From Gemmatimonadota bacterium (lineage in GTDB: Bacteria > Gemmatimonadota > Gemmatimonadetes > Gemmatimonadales > GWC2-71-9), in the NCBI GenBank assembly GCA_003220855.1, contig QHTP01000128.1, positions 1 to 23,987 of the forward strand: a stretch of DNA of 23,987 bases. The letters run 5' to 3'. Shown piece by piece: positions 7,613-14,616 of this stretch. A program made the translations under genes and the position numbers. Below the pieces are notes generated by a model. It was not told the origin of the DNA. It did no database searches and saw only the letters and a list, made by a program, of their open reading frames with translations. How positions within the stretch are numbered: position 1 is the stretch's first letter; each line of letters begins with the position of its first letter.

Positions 7613-7650
7613 CACCCCCGCTCTCCCGCCTTGCGGAGGGGTCGGGGGTG
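7613..7650. repeat. REP-like imperfect palindrome upstream of the infC attenuator
   Basis: Perfect 8-bp outer arms (CACCCCCG / CGGGGGTG) flank an inner stem (CCGC / GCGG) with a 3-nt loop and a few mismatches between, making a nearly continuous 38-nt hairpin. The C-rich then G-rich composition resembles dispersed REP-type palindromes. Only one copy was seen in this window. It lies between the exonuclease-MBL stop and the terminator, so it could alternatively be part of an infC leader structure. Confidence 0.5.
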
Positions 7651-7694
7651 AAGTCTCGGAACCCTAGAGCGCTCTCTCGTGGAGAGGCGGCGGC

Positions 7695-9137
7695 TTAGCC
7701 CGCGCGAACAGGCTCCACAAGGCCGAACCCGCGGCCCTCGCGCGCCAGTCGACCCACGACCACGTCGGGGTCGTGCTCGAACAACACCAGCCACCCCTCC
7801 CCCTCGGCTCGCGTGTACATGCGTCGCTTCGTCTCCAGCGTCACGAGCGGCTCGATATCGAATCCCATGATCCATGGCAACGGCAGGTGGGCGCTGGTGG
7901 GCACCAGGTCCGCAATGAAGCAGAGCCGCTCCCCCTCGCTTTCGACCAGCACCGACTGGTGACCGGGGGTATGCCCCGGCGTCGGCAGGCAGCGAATCCC
8001 GGGGATCAAGTCCACCTCGCCGTCCAGCGGCGTGAAGGGCACTGGAGCGAAGTTGGGGGGGAGGTAGCTCGCGGCCGTGCGCTCGTTCAAGTGGCGAGCG
8101 AAGTCGAGCTCCCGTTGCTGCGCCACATAGCGGGCGCGCGGAAAACTCACCCCGACCTCGCCTCCTGCGTTGCGGTAGGTGTTCCCCCCCGCATGGTCGA
8201 AGTGCAGGTGCGTGTTGATCACCCACGCGACGTCGGCGGGCGTATGACCGAGCTCCGCCAGGGCGTCCTCCAGCTTGGTGCGCCCGCCCCGACCCTCGTT
8301 ATCGACGCCGTAGATATCCATGAACTTCGCGTTTTCCTTGTTGCCCAGGCCGGTGTCGATGAGAACGAGGCCATCCGGGTGCTCGACCAGGAGACAGCGC
8401 ATCGCCAACCGAATGCGGTTGCGCTCGTCGGCTGGGGCGCGTCGCTGCCACAGGACTTTCGGCACAATGCCGAACATGGCGCCGCCATCGAGGCGTACCG
8501 CGCCGGCGTCGAGAGCGTGACAGGCGAGGCGGCCGACCTGGAAAGACGTGTGCATCAGGAGGGGATTTCGGATTGCGGATTGCGGATTGCGGATTCGAAG
8601 GGTGGGCGTCCAATCCGCAACGCGCAGGATGTAGGCCGCGGCCAGCGCGTCCCCAAAGGCCCGATGCCGTGCCGGGTTCTCGACGCCGAAGAACGCCGCC
8701 ACCTGGTCCAGCCGGCGGTGGCGCAGCTCCGGCGCGAGGCGGCGGGTGAGCCGGATGGTACACAGCGGCGGGCCCTGAGGCGCCGGGACCCCCGCCGCCG
8801 CGCATTCCTCCGCGAGAAAGCGCCAGTCGAAACGGGCGTTATGCGCCACGAAGATCCCGTCCTCGAGCACGCGCCCGAGACCGGCCGCCACGTCGGCGAA
8901 GCGCGGGCGTCCGGCCACAAGCCGGTCGGTGATCCCCGTCAGCCGCACGACCGCGGCGGGTACGGGCATGCCGGGATCGAGCAGCGTGTCGAACGCGAGG
9001 TGGACCGTTCCGCCCTCGAGCATCGCGACGGCGACTTCGAGCACCCGTCCGCCGGGCGGCGCGCTCCCGGTCGTCTCCACGTCCACGACCGCGAAGCGGC
9101 ACAGCTCGAGCCGACGCGGCGCCGCGCTACAGGTCAT
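7695..9137 (-). CDS. DEDDh 3'-5' exonuclease fused to a metallo-beta-lactamase-fold hydrolase
   Basis: Two complete domains share one 480-residue frame. Residues 1-180 are a DnaQ/epsilon-like exonuclease with Exo I Asp19-x-Glu21 (VVDVETTG), Exo II around His99-Asp104 (AHNARFDWRFL) and Exo III His158-x4-Asp163, the DEDDh signature. Residues 195-480 are an MBL-fold hydrolase with the zinc motif HLHFDH (310-315), LIDTGLG, and TPGHTPGHQSVLV; substrate unknown, lactonase-like proteins being the nearest guess. The joint, residues 181-193 (RIRNPQSAIRNPL), is encoded by a heptamer array. Met195 (ATG at 8555) would suit a separate MBL gene but has no Shine-Dalgarno. I infer two neighbouring genes joined by the array. 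The ATG at 9137 overlaps the arginine deiminase stop by 11 nt. Confidence 0.85.
   Translation of the reverse strand: MTCSAAPRRLELCRFAVVDVETTGSAPPGGRVLEVAVAMLEGGTVHLAFDTLLDPGMPVPAAVVRLTGITDRLVAGRPRFADVAAGLGRVLEDGIFVAHNARFDWRFLAEECAAAGVPAPQGPPLCTIRLTRRLAPELRHRRLDQVAAFFGVENPARHRAFGDALAAAYILRVADWTPTLRIRNPQSAIRNPLLMHTSFQVGRLACHALDAGAVRLDGGAMFGIVPKVLWQRRAPADERNRIRLAMRCLLVEHPDGLVLIDTGLGNKENAKFMDIYGVDNEGRGGRTKLEDALAELGHTPADVAWVINTHLHFDHAGGNTYRNAGGEVGVSFPRARYVAQQRELDFARHLNERTAASYLPPNFAPVPFTPLDGEVDLIPGIRCLPTPGHTPGHQSVLVESEGERLCFIADLVPTSAHLPLPWIMGFDIEPLVTLETKRRMYTRAEGEGWLVLFEHDPDVVVGRLAREGRGFGLVEPVRAG
8563..8597. repeat. Heptamer tandem array, unit GGATTGC, at the exonuclease/MBL joint
   Basis: Five consecutive 7-nt units on the plus strand read GGATTTC, GGATTGC three times, then GGATTCG. 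An inverted half-copy (CAATCCGCAA) follows at 8611-8620 after a short spacer, so the region can fold back. The array is translated as the linker of the fused protein. It uses the same unit as the array at 17319. Confidence 0.85.
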
Positions 9138-10359
9138 CCCGGCGCAACGGCAGCGTCATGCAGCGCGGACCGCCGCCGCCCCGGACCAGCTCGCTCCCCT
9201 CCATGGTGATGACCGCTCGCTCCCCCTCCGCCAGCGTGTCGTCCCCGGCGAGCAGGTGCACCGCCGCGATCGTCTTGAACCCGGTGTGCTCGAGCTCGCC
9301 CAGCGTGGCCTCGTTGCGCGCATAGGTGACGACGACCCCGGGACGTACGGCGATGAAGTTGCAGGCCGAGGACCACTGCTCCCGCTCCTGGAGCGAGCGA
9401 TCGGAGCCGCCGCAGAACACCGGCTCGAGCGGCTGATCGACCGCCTGCATGGCCGCGAAGAAGTTGGGCATCTCCTTCACGCCCTTCGATTTCTTGCGGC
9501 GGTGCAGCACGGCCAGCCGCTCCGGCCCCACGAAGTGCGGCGGATAGATGCAACACAGCTCGCGGTCGAGCTGCGTGAAGATCATGTCCAGGTGAATCGC
9601 GGTCCGCTCGTTGGGGAGCACCACGACGATCACGTCCTTCACGTCGCAATGCTCGAACACCAGGTCGCACAGGTGGTCGAGGGCGGCCGGGCTGGAGCGC
9701 TCGCTGAAGCCGAGCAGCAGGAGATCGGGACGCAGCGGATGCACGTCCCCGCCCTCCAGCGTGTAGTTGTTGCGCTTCTCCTCGGATCCGTCGTACAGGA
9801 TGCCGGCGTTCTCGAGACAGGGGTGATAGCGGAACAGCGCCTTGACCAGCATCTCCTCGGTCCAGCGGACCCCGTAGCGCATCGAGCCGATGATGGAGTG
9901 CTCCCCGATGACGATGCCCACGTCGCGCGTGAAGAACAGGTTCGGGAGCGGGGGGAGGGCGTAGCCGGTCTCGTTCAGGGCGCGGGCGATCGGCCCCGCC
10001 TCTTCCAGCGCGCCTTCGACCATCCGGCCGACGAGGGCCTCGGGCGACAGGGTCGCCAGCTGCTTGGCGAGGGCATCCGAAGGCACCACTTCGAGCGCGC
10101 GCGTCACGAGGAACTCGCGCACGTCGGACCGAGCCACCAGCTCGGTCAGGAGCGTACGCACTTCGTACACCTGCGCGAAGCGCTCCAACACCGTGACAAA
10201 CCGACGGTGCTCGCGTTCCGCGAGCTCCAGGTCGATGATGTCGTCGTACAGGTAGTCTTCCCGATTGCCGGGCGTGACCGCGACGAGCTCGCGGCCGGGC
10301 GTGTGGACCAGCACGGCCCGCAGCGGGCCGATTTCCGAGGTGACGTGGACGCGGGCCAT
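9127..10359 (-). CDS. arcA: Arginine deiminase
   Basis: This enzyme hydrolyses arginine to citrulline and ammonia, the first step of the arginine deiminase pathway. The 410-residue protein shows the guanidino-modifying fold signatures in order: VTSEIGPLRAVLVHTPG at the N-terminus, NLFFTRD, the catalytic-acid segment TLEGGDVHPL, HLDMIFTQLD carrying the catalytic His, and the nucleophilic Cys in GGGGPRCMTLPL close to the C-terminus. Length matches bacterial ArcA. The ATG at 10359 gives the expected N-terminus; its ribosome-binding site is weak. No ornithine carbamoyltransferase or carbamate kinase gene is adjacent, so a full energy-yielding pathway is not shown here. The related amidinotransferase family is the alternative but fits the motifs less well. 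Confidence 0.93.
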   Translation of the reverse strand: MARVHVTSEIGPLRAVLVHTPGRELVAVTPGNREDYLYDDIIDLELAEREHRRFVTVLERFAQVYEVRTLLTELVARSDVREFLVTRALEVVPSDALAKQLATLSPEALVGRMVEGALEEAGPIARALNETGYALPPLPNLFFTRDVGIVIGEHSIIGSMRYGVRWTEEMLVKALFRYHPCLENAGILYDGSEEKRNNYTLEGGDVHPLRPDLLLLGFSERSSPAALDHLCDLVFEHCDVKDVIVVVLPNERTAIHLDMIFTQLDRELCCIYPPHFVGPERLAVLHRRKKSKGVKEMPNFFAAMQAVDQPLEPVFCGGSDRSLQEREQWSSACNFIAVRPGVVVTYARNEATLGELEHTGFKTIAAVHLLAGDDTLAEGERAVITMEGSELVRGGGGPRCMTLPLRRDDL

Positions 10360-10381
10360 GCCTGGAATCTAGCGGGCCCGA

Positions 10382-10424
10382 GGGCCGCGGCGGAGCTGTT
10401 CAGGCCGTCAGGCGCTCGCGGCCC
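10382..10424. other. Inverted repeat in the gap before the arginine deiminase gene
   Basis: The 79-nt space between the beta-propeller gene and the arginine deiminase gene contains 8-bp arms GGGCCGCG / CGCGGCCC around a 27-nt loop. No T-tract follows on either side. It could be a weak terminator or chance in GC-rich DNA. I see no clear promoter in the gap. Confidence 0.25.
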
Positions 10425-10438
10425 CGCCCAAGTGCGGG

Positions 10439-11497
10439 TTACTGCACGAAATGCACGTAGCCGTTTTCGTCCGCGATCACCGCAGTCTCCCCCATCACGC
10501 TGAAGGCGATCCGCCGCGTCCGCGCCCCGGATTCGGGGAGCTGGATGGTGTTCACGATGGTCCGCGATGCACGGTCGATCACCCGCACGAGCCCCAGGTC
10601 CAGCACGCCGACATAGAGCTGCACGTCATCGGGGCTCAGGGCGACGGCGAACGCGCGCTGTCCCACCACTACCGAGTCCACCTGCGTGCCGGAGGCGATG
10701 TCCACCACCCGCAGCACGCCGCCTTCGTCAGCCACGTAGAGCAAGCTGCCGTCCCCCGAGACGGCCATCCCCTGGAGGCGGGTGGATCCTGGCGAAATGT
10801 GGAACGTGCGCGTGACGGTGTTCGTCTCGGTGTTGATTTCCGCGACGTTGCCGTCCCCGATCTGATCGGCGTACAACCGGACGCCGTCGGGATGCTGGGC
10901 GACCTCACCAAAGGCGAATCCATCGGTGAGCTGCCCCCCGAGGTGCAGCGTCGTCGTCACCTGGCCGGTCTCCGGGTCGAACGCATAGACGTTCTGGTCG
11001 TTGCTCGACACGTAGACGGTATTGTCGTTCTTGCCCACGATGACCTCGAACATGTTCCCGCCCAGCCCGCTCGGGCCGCCGCTCGCGAACGTCGCGACCT
11101 GCGAGTTCGCGTTCACGTCGATCATGCCGAGCGTGGACGGGCCGCTCAACTGGTTCGTGACCCAGGCGGTTTGGCCGCCCTGGGCGAACGCCACGCCCGT
11201 GGGGATGAAACCCACAGCGACCGATCCCGTGAACCCGAGTCCGGACGAGAGATCCACCCGGGCCAGGCGCGACGCGTCGAGTTGCGTGATATAGGCCACG
11301 TTTTTCGAGGAGACGGCGACCCCGTACGGCCGACCGGCCAAGGGGGCGGACAACACGATCACGCCGGCGGGATGCGTCGGCACGGTGGCCGCGGTCGCGG
11401 CGCGGATCGGGTGCCGCGTAGGGCCGGCGGCATCGTTCGCGCATCCCGCCCCCACGAGCACGAGACATCCCACGCCCAGAGTCATGCGGCGATTCAT
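10439..11497 (-). CDS. Exported YVTN/YNCE-type beta-propeller repeat protein, probable lipoprotein
   Basis: The 352-residue protein starts with a short basic N-terminus and a hydrophobic stretch ending in LVGAGC (Cys19). This resembles a lipoprotein signal, although Gly at -3 is atypical, so simple Sec export is possible. The rest is a seven-bladed-propeller-like series of repeats of about 40 residues: GRPYGVAVSSKNVAYITQ, PTGVAFAQGGQTAWVTNQ, DNTVYVSSND, DGSLLYVADEGGVLRVVD, DDVQLYVGVLDLGLVRVID. This is the YVTN/YNCE pattern common in surface or periplasmic proteins of unknown function. The ATG at 11497 is preferred over an upstream one at 11527 because it has AAGGAGG five bases away and exposes the signal sequence. 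It stands apart from its neighbours and probably has its own promoter. Confidence 0.85.
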   Translation of the reverse strand: MNRRMTLGVGCLVLVGAGCANDAAGPTRHPIRAATAATVPTHPAGVIVLSAPLAGRPYGVAVSSKNVAYITQLDASRLARVDLSSGLGFTGSVAVGFIPTGVAFAQGGQTAWVTNQLSGPSTLGMIDVNANSQVATFASGGPSGLGGNMFEVIVGKNDNTVYVSSNDQNVYAFDPETGQVTTTLHLGGQLTDGFAFGEVAQHPDGVRLYADQIGDGNVAEINTETNTVTRTFHISPGSTRLQGMAVSGDGSLLYVADEGGVLRVVDIASGTQVDSVVVGQRAFAVALSPDDVQLYVGVLDLGLVRVIDRASRTIVNTIQLPESGARTRRIAFSVMGETAVIADENGYVHFVQ

Positions 11498-11668
11498 CTG
11501 ACCCTCCTTGCTGTGGTGAACGAGCAATCAGCAAGGCGGTAGACCGCGGCAACCGCTGTTCCTGCAGGGACGAAGGCGCCGCTCGGTGCGGCAGCCGACA
11601 GCGGAGGGCGAGACCGCCGCGGGCGGGCAACATCTGTGGTGCGCGCACGACGCGACGACGCGATGGCT
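11498..11668. other. Intergenic region upstream of the beta-propeller gene
   Basis: This stretch holds the strong Shine-Dalgarno of the beta-propeller gene at its low-coordinate end. It must also contain that gene's promoter if the gene is not co-transcribed with rex. I could not pick out convincing -35/-10 boxes, a terminator for rex or a small gene. Confidence 0.4.
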
Positions 11669-11696
11669 GTTCCGCGTTCCGAGTTCCGCGTTCCTA
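11669..11696. repeat. Heptamer tandem array, unit GTTCCGC (GGAACGC on the minus strand), just after rex
   Basis: Four units on the plus strand read GTTCCGC, GTTCCGA, GTTCCGC, GTTCCTA. The array begins 7 nt beyond the rex stop codon and is non-coding. No inverted partner was seen nearby. The position just past a stop codon parallels the array behind recJ. Confidence 0.8.
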
Positions 11697-11703
11697 CTTT
11701 GCC

Positions 11704-12324
11704 CTATCGATTGGCCAGCGCGAAGCTCAGCGTCTCCAGCTCCAGGGCCATGTTCACCGACTTTACGACCACATCGGCCGGGACGGTGAGCTGAGCCGGC
11801 GCGAAGTTGAGGATCGCCTTCACCCCGGCACGCACCAACCGATCCACCACCTCCTGGGCCGCCTCCGCCGGCGTCACGACGATGGCGATGTCGGTGGGCT
11901 CGCGGGCGAGGTCCGCCTCGAGGTGGCGGACGTCCCGCACCACGAGGCCGTTCCAGCGGGAGCCGATCTTCTTGGGATCGCGGTCGTAGATGGCGCCGAC
12001 GTGAAAGCCGCGCTGGCGGAAGCCCGGATACTGAATCAGCGCCCCGCCGATGCGGCCGGCGCCGACCAGCACGACGCGGTAGGTGCGCCGCAGCCCCAGG
12101 ATGTCCCGGATCTTGGCCGCGAGCTCGGGCACCGAGTAGCCGAGACCGCGCTTCCCGAACGAGCCGAAAAACGACAGGTCTTTGCGGACCTGGGCCGACG
12201 TGGTCCCGCCCCGGCGCGCCAGCTCGGCGGAGGAGATCGTGGTCTGGCCTTGTGCGGCGAACTGCTCGAGGAACCGCAGGTACAGGGAGAGCCGCCGCAC
12301 CGTGCTCTCGGAAATCTTCCGCAT
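11704..12324 (-). CDS. rex: Redox-sensing transcriptional repressor Rex
   Basis: Rex senses the NADH/NAD+ ratio and represses fermentation and respiration genes when NADH is low. The 206-residue protein has the N-terminal winged helix (MRKISESTVRRLSLYLRFLEQF; SSAELARRGGTTSAQVRKDLSFFGSFGKRGLGY) and a Rossmann domain starting VVLVGAGRIGGALIQY, ending in a C-terminal helix (KSVNMALELETLSFAL) that swaps between protomers in known structures. The ATG at 12324 gives the classic start. The longer GTG frame (12351) adds a non-homologous extension. No Shine-Dalgarno precedes the ATG because a perfect Rex operator occupies that space, suggesting a leaderless transcript or coupling to rsmA, together with autorepression. 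Confidence 0.97.
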   Translation of the reverse strand: MRKISESTVRRLSLYLRFLEQFAAQGQTTISSAELARRGGTTSAQVRKDLSFFGSFGKRGLGYSVPELAAKIRDILGLRRTYRVVLVGAGRIGGALIQYPGFRQRGFHVGAIYDRDPKKIGSRWNGLVVRDVRHLEADLAREPTDIAIVVTPAEAAQEVVDRLVRAGVKAILNFAPAQLTVPADVVVKSVNMALELETLSFALANR

Positions 12325-12325
12325 A

Positions 12326-12343
12326 TTGTGAATAATTTCACAA
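12326..12343. promoter_or_regulatory. Rex operator (ROP) at the rsmA-rex junction
   Basis: The 18-bp site TTGTGAATAATTTCACAA is a perfect match to the established Rex consensus TTGTGAA-N4-TTCACAA with fully symmetric 7-bp arms. It is strikingly AT-rich for this genome. It spans -2 to -19 from the rex ATG and contains the rsmA stop codon. Rex binding there would block initiation of or passage into rex, giving negative autoregulation released by NADH. Confidence 0.93.
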
Positions 12344-13060
12344 TCGAGCACTCCAACGCAAGAGCCGAGCGAACTCGCCAGGCCCGAGCGTCTCCGGCCG
12401 CGCCGCCGGATCGAGCCCGAGTTCGCTCAGCCCGACGCGCACCACCGCCGCCGACTGCCCCGTCGCCGCCATGATCACGTTGCGCAGCTGCTTGCGCCGC
12501 CGACTGAAACACGCCGCGACGAACACTCGCAACGCCGCCAGCTCCTCGGGCGCTACCGCCGGAGTGGCGAGCGGCGTCAGCCGCAGCAGCGCGCTGTCCA
12601 CGCGGGGTCGTGGGTGGAACGCGCCCGCCCGCACCAGGAACAGTCGCTCCACCCGACACACCGCCTGCACGCCGACCGACAGGGCGCCGTACGTCTTCGA
12701 CCCCGGCGCCGCGGCGACGCGCGCCGCGACCTCGGCCTGGACCAGAAACACGATGCGCTCGGGGAGCGGCGGGGTGAGGGCTTTGTCGAGTAACGGGGAA
12801 GTGATGGCGTAGGGGATGTTGCCGACGATCTTGAAATGCGGAATGGGGAATGCGGAATCGACTTCGGCAGCCAGCCGCCGGTCCTTCTCTATTGCAATCA
12901 CCCGCAGCCCGCGCGCGAGCAGGACCTCGGTCAGGCTTCCCCTCCCCGCCCCGATCTCGAGCACGACCTCGGCGGGCGCGGGGTCGAGCGCGTCGACGAT
13001 CTTCTCGAGAATGGTGCGATCGGTGAGGAAGTGCTGGCTGAGCCGTTTGTCGGGAATCAC
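12338..13060 (-). CDS. rsmA: 16S rRNA dimethyladenosine transferase RsmA/KsgA, with internal loss around a repeat array
   Basis: RsmA dimethylates two adjacent adenines in the 3'-terminal helix of 16S rRNA using SAM and acts as a late 30S assembly checkpoint. Seen are the N-terminal KRLSQHFLTD, SAM motif I EIGAGRGSLTE (35-45), acidic motif II IEKDRRL, the catalytic motif NIPYAITSPLL (81-91) and the C-terminal RRKQLRN domain. Between motif II and NIPY the family normally has about 30 residues including the D-A-M/L motif that contacts the adenine of SAM. Here only SAFPIPHF (69-76) is present, encoded by a heptamer array, and the motif is gone. The 240-residue length (E. coli 273) fits such a loss. 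The GTG start overlaps the phosphatase stop as GTGA. Activity is uncertain. Confidence 0.93.
   Translation of the reverse strand: MIPDKRLSQHFLTDRTILEKIVDALDPAPAEVVLEIGAGRGSLTEVLLARGLRVIAIEKDRRLAAEVDSAFPIPHFKIVGNIPYAITSPLLDKALTPPLPERIVFLVQAEVAARVAAAPGSKTYGALSVGVQAVCRVERLFLVRAGAFHPRPRVDSALLRLTPLATPAVAPEELAALRVFVAACFSRRRKQLRNVIMAATGQSAAVVRVGLSELGLDPAARPETLGPGEFARLLRWSARL
12833..12860. repeat. Heptamer tandem array, unit GGAATGC, inside rsmA
   Basis: Four units on the plus strand read GAAATGC, GGAATGG, GGAATGC, GGAATCG. They encode residues SAFPIPHF of RsmA, exactly where family-conserved sequence is absent. No inverted partner was seen. Confidence 0.82.
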
Positions 13061-14616
13061 GCCTTGAGGATGACAACGGTCCGGTCGTCGGTGGGCGGGG
13101 CGCCGCCGGTAAAGCCGGCCAGATCGGCGTGCACCGATTCGAGGATTTCCAGCGCCGGGCGGTCTCGCAGGCGCGCGACGTGGCCGATCACGCGCTCCTC
13201 CCCGAAGCGCTCACCCCGCCCACCCAGCGCCTCGGCGACGCCGTCGGTGAACAGGCACAGGATCGCGTCTTTGCGCGTCCACGGCCGGGTCGTGTCCGTG
13301 CCCGGGGCGGTGGCGAGGCCGAGCGGGGGGCGGGTGGCCTCGAGCCGGGTGGCCTCCCCGGTCCGGGCGGACACGAGAAAGGCGTGAGGGTGACCCGCGT
13401 TGCCGAACGTGATGCGCCCCGCCTGCGGGTCCACGACGGCGTAGAACACGGTGAGGAACATCTCCGTGTTGGCGAGCTCTTCGGTGAGGGATTCTTCCAG
13501 GCGCCGCAGCACCTCGGTCGGCGTCTCCGCCGATTCGGCGTGGATGCCCGACGCGGCCATCACGAGCGCCATGATCAGCGCGGCGCTGAACCCGTGGCTC
13601 GTCACGTCGCCGATCATGACGCCGATCCGGCCAGCGCGCAGGTTGAGCAGGTTGTAGAAGTCGCCGCCGACCGAGTCCGCCTGGCGGCAGCGGGCCGCCA
13701 CGTCGACGCGCGCCGCGAGCACGAGGGGTGAGGGCAGCAGCTTCAGCTGCAGGTCGCGCGCCAGCTCCAGCTCGCGGCGCACGCGCTGCTGCCCCAGATC
13801 CTTGGCGACGAGCCGCGCGTTCTCGATGGCGGCACCGATCTGGTTCGCGATCGCCGCGACGAGCTTGCGATCGCCCGCCGTGAACGCGTCCTCGCCCACC
13901 CGGTCCGTCAGATTGATCACCCCGATCGGTTTGCCACGCGCCCCGGGCGCCGCGTACAGCACCGGCACCGACAGGAACGCTTCGCCGCGATAGTTCCGGC
14001 CCTCGGGGCAGCCGGGATTGACGGCCTTGGGATCGGTAGGGTCGTAGCTCACGATCCGCATCTCGCGGAACACGCGCGCCGCCACCGAGCAGAGATCGTC
14101 TACCTCGATCGGCTCGAGGTCGTCCGGCTGCATGCCGCGCGCGGCGACGATGCGCAGCACGTGCGCCTCCGGGTCGTGCACGAGCAACGTGGCCCGGCGC
14201 GCCCCCACCACCGTCGAGACTTCCCGCAGGATACGGTCCGCCGCCTCGTCCAGCCGGATCGTATGGCCGAGGATCTCGCTGATCGTATAGATCAGATCGA
14301 TCTCCTCGTACCGCTCCGACAGCTCCGCAGCGACCTGGGCGGCGTCACGCTCGGCCGACAGCACGGCCCCGACGATCTGGGCGAGCTCTTGCGCCACCCC
14401 CGGGCTGGCACTCGGGGGCAGTGGCTTCCTTGGAGCCCCGTCGCCGATCTCGAGCCACGCCCCGTCGATCTCGGGGATGGGCTCGAGCAAGGCCGATCCG
14501 GGCGGGCGATCGCCCGCACCCGTCCGCACACGCAGTCGCGCCCCGGCGAGCCGCTCGAGCGCCGGGAGCAACCGCGCGAGACGGTCTCCGGTCAGCCCGC
14601 CCGGAGCGTCAGGCAC
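13057..14616 (-). CDS. GAF-domain PP2C-type (RsbU/SpoIIE-like) serine phosphatase
   Basis: The 519-residue protein combines a sensory region with a phosphatase domain. A poorly conserved N-terminus (1-110) is followed by a GAF domain (about 120-265, with ILREVSTVVGARRATLLVHD and GKPIGVINLTDR), a helical linker, and a SpoIIE/PP2C domain (about 315-518) with the metal-binding acidic motifs VGGDFYNL, GDVTSHGFSAALIMA, TDGVAEA and the final DDRTVVIL. Such enzymes dephosphorylate a STAS antagonist and so release a partner from its anti-sigma kinase. The kinase and antagonist genes are immediately upstream. The GTG start (14616) overlaps the kinase gene by 25 nt and has AAAGG nine bases upstream. 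The input signal is unknown. Confidence 0.92.
   Translation of the reverse strand: MPDAPGGLTGDRLARLLPALERLAGARLRVRTGAGDRPPGSALLEPIPEIDGAWLEIGDGAPRKPLPPSASPGVAQELAQIVGAVLSAERDAAQVAAELSERYEEIDLIYTISEILGHTIRLDEAADRILREVSTVVGARRATLLVHDPEAHVLRIVAARGMQPDDLEPIEVDDLCSVAARVFREMRIVSYDPTDPKAVNPGCPEGRNYRGEAFLSVPVLYAAPGARGKPIGVINLTDRVGEDAFTAGDRKLVAAIANQIGAAIENARLVAKDLGQQRVRRELELARDLQLKLLPSPLVLAARVDVAARCRQADSVGGDFYNLLNLRAGRIGVMIGDVTSHGFSAALIMALVMAASGIHAESAETPTEVLRRLEESLTEELANTEMFLTVFYAVVDPQAGRITFGNAGHPHAFLVSARTGEATRLEATRPPLGLATAPGTDTTRPWTRKDAILCLFTDGVAEALGGRGERFGEERVIGHVARLRDRPALEILESVHADLAGFTGGAPPTDDRTVVILKA

Noticed and set aside
10382..10424. Terminator of the beta-propeller gene
   Set aside because: The 8-bp inverted repeat has a 27-nt loop and no T-tract; in DNA this GC-rich it may be chance, so it is listed only as a weak structural feature.
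11498..11668. A small gene or second Rex site between rex and the beta-propeller gene
   Set aside because: No frame with a ribosome-binding site and protein-like composition was found, and no TTGTGA/TCACAA pair with correct spacing is present.
12338..13060. rsmA as a pseudogene
   Set aside because: The frame is open from a coupled start to stop, and all other motifs, including the catalytic NIPY, are intact. The loss is in frame, so I kept it as a CDS of uncertain activity.
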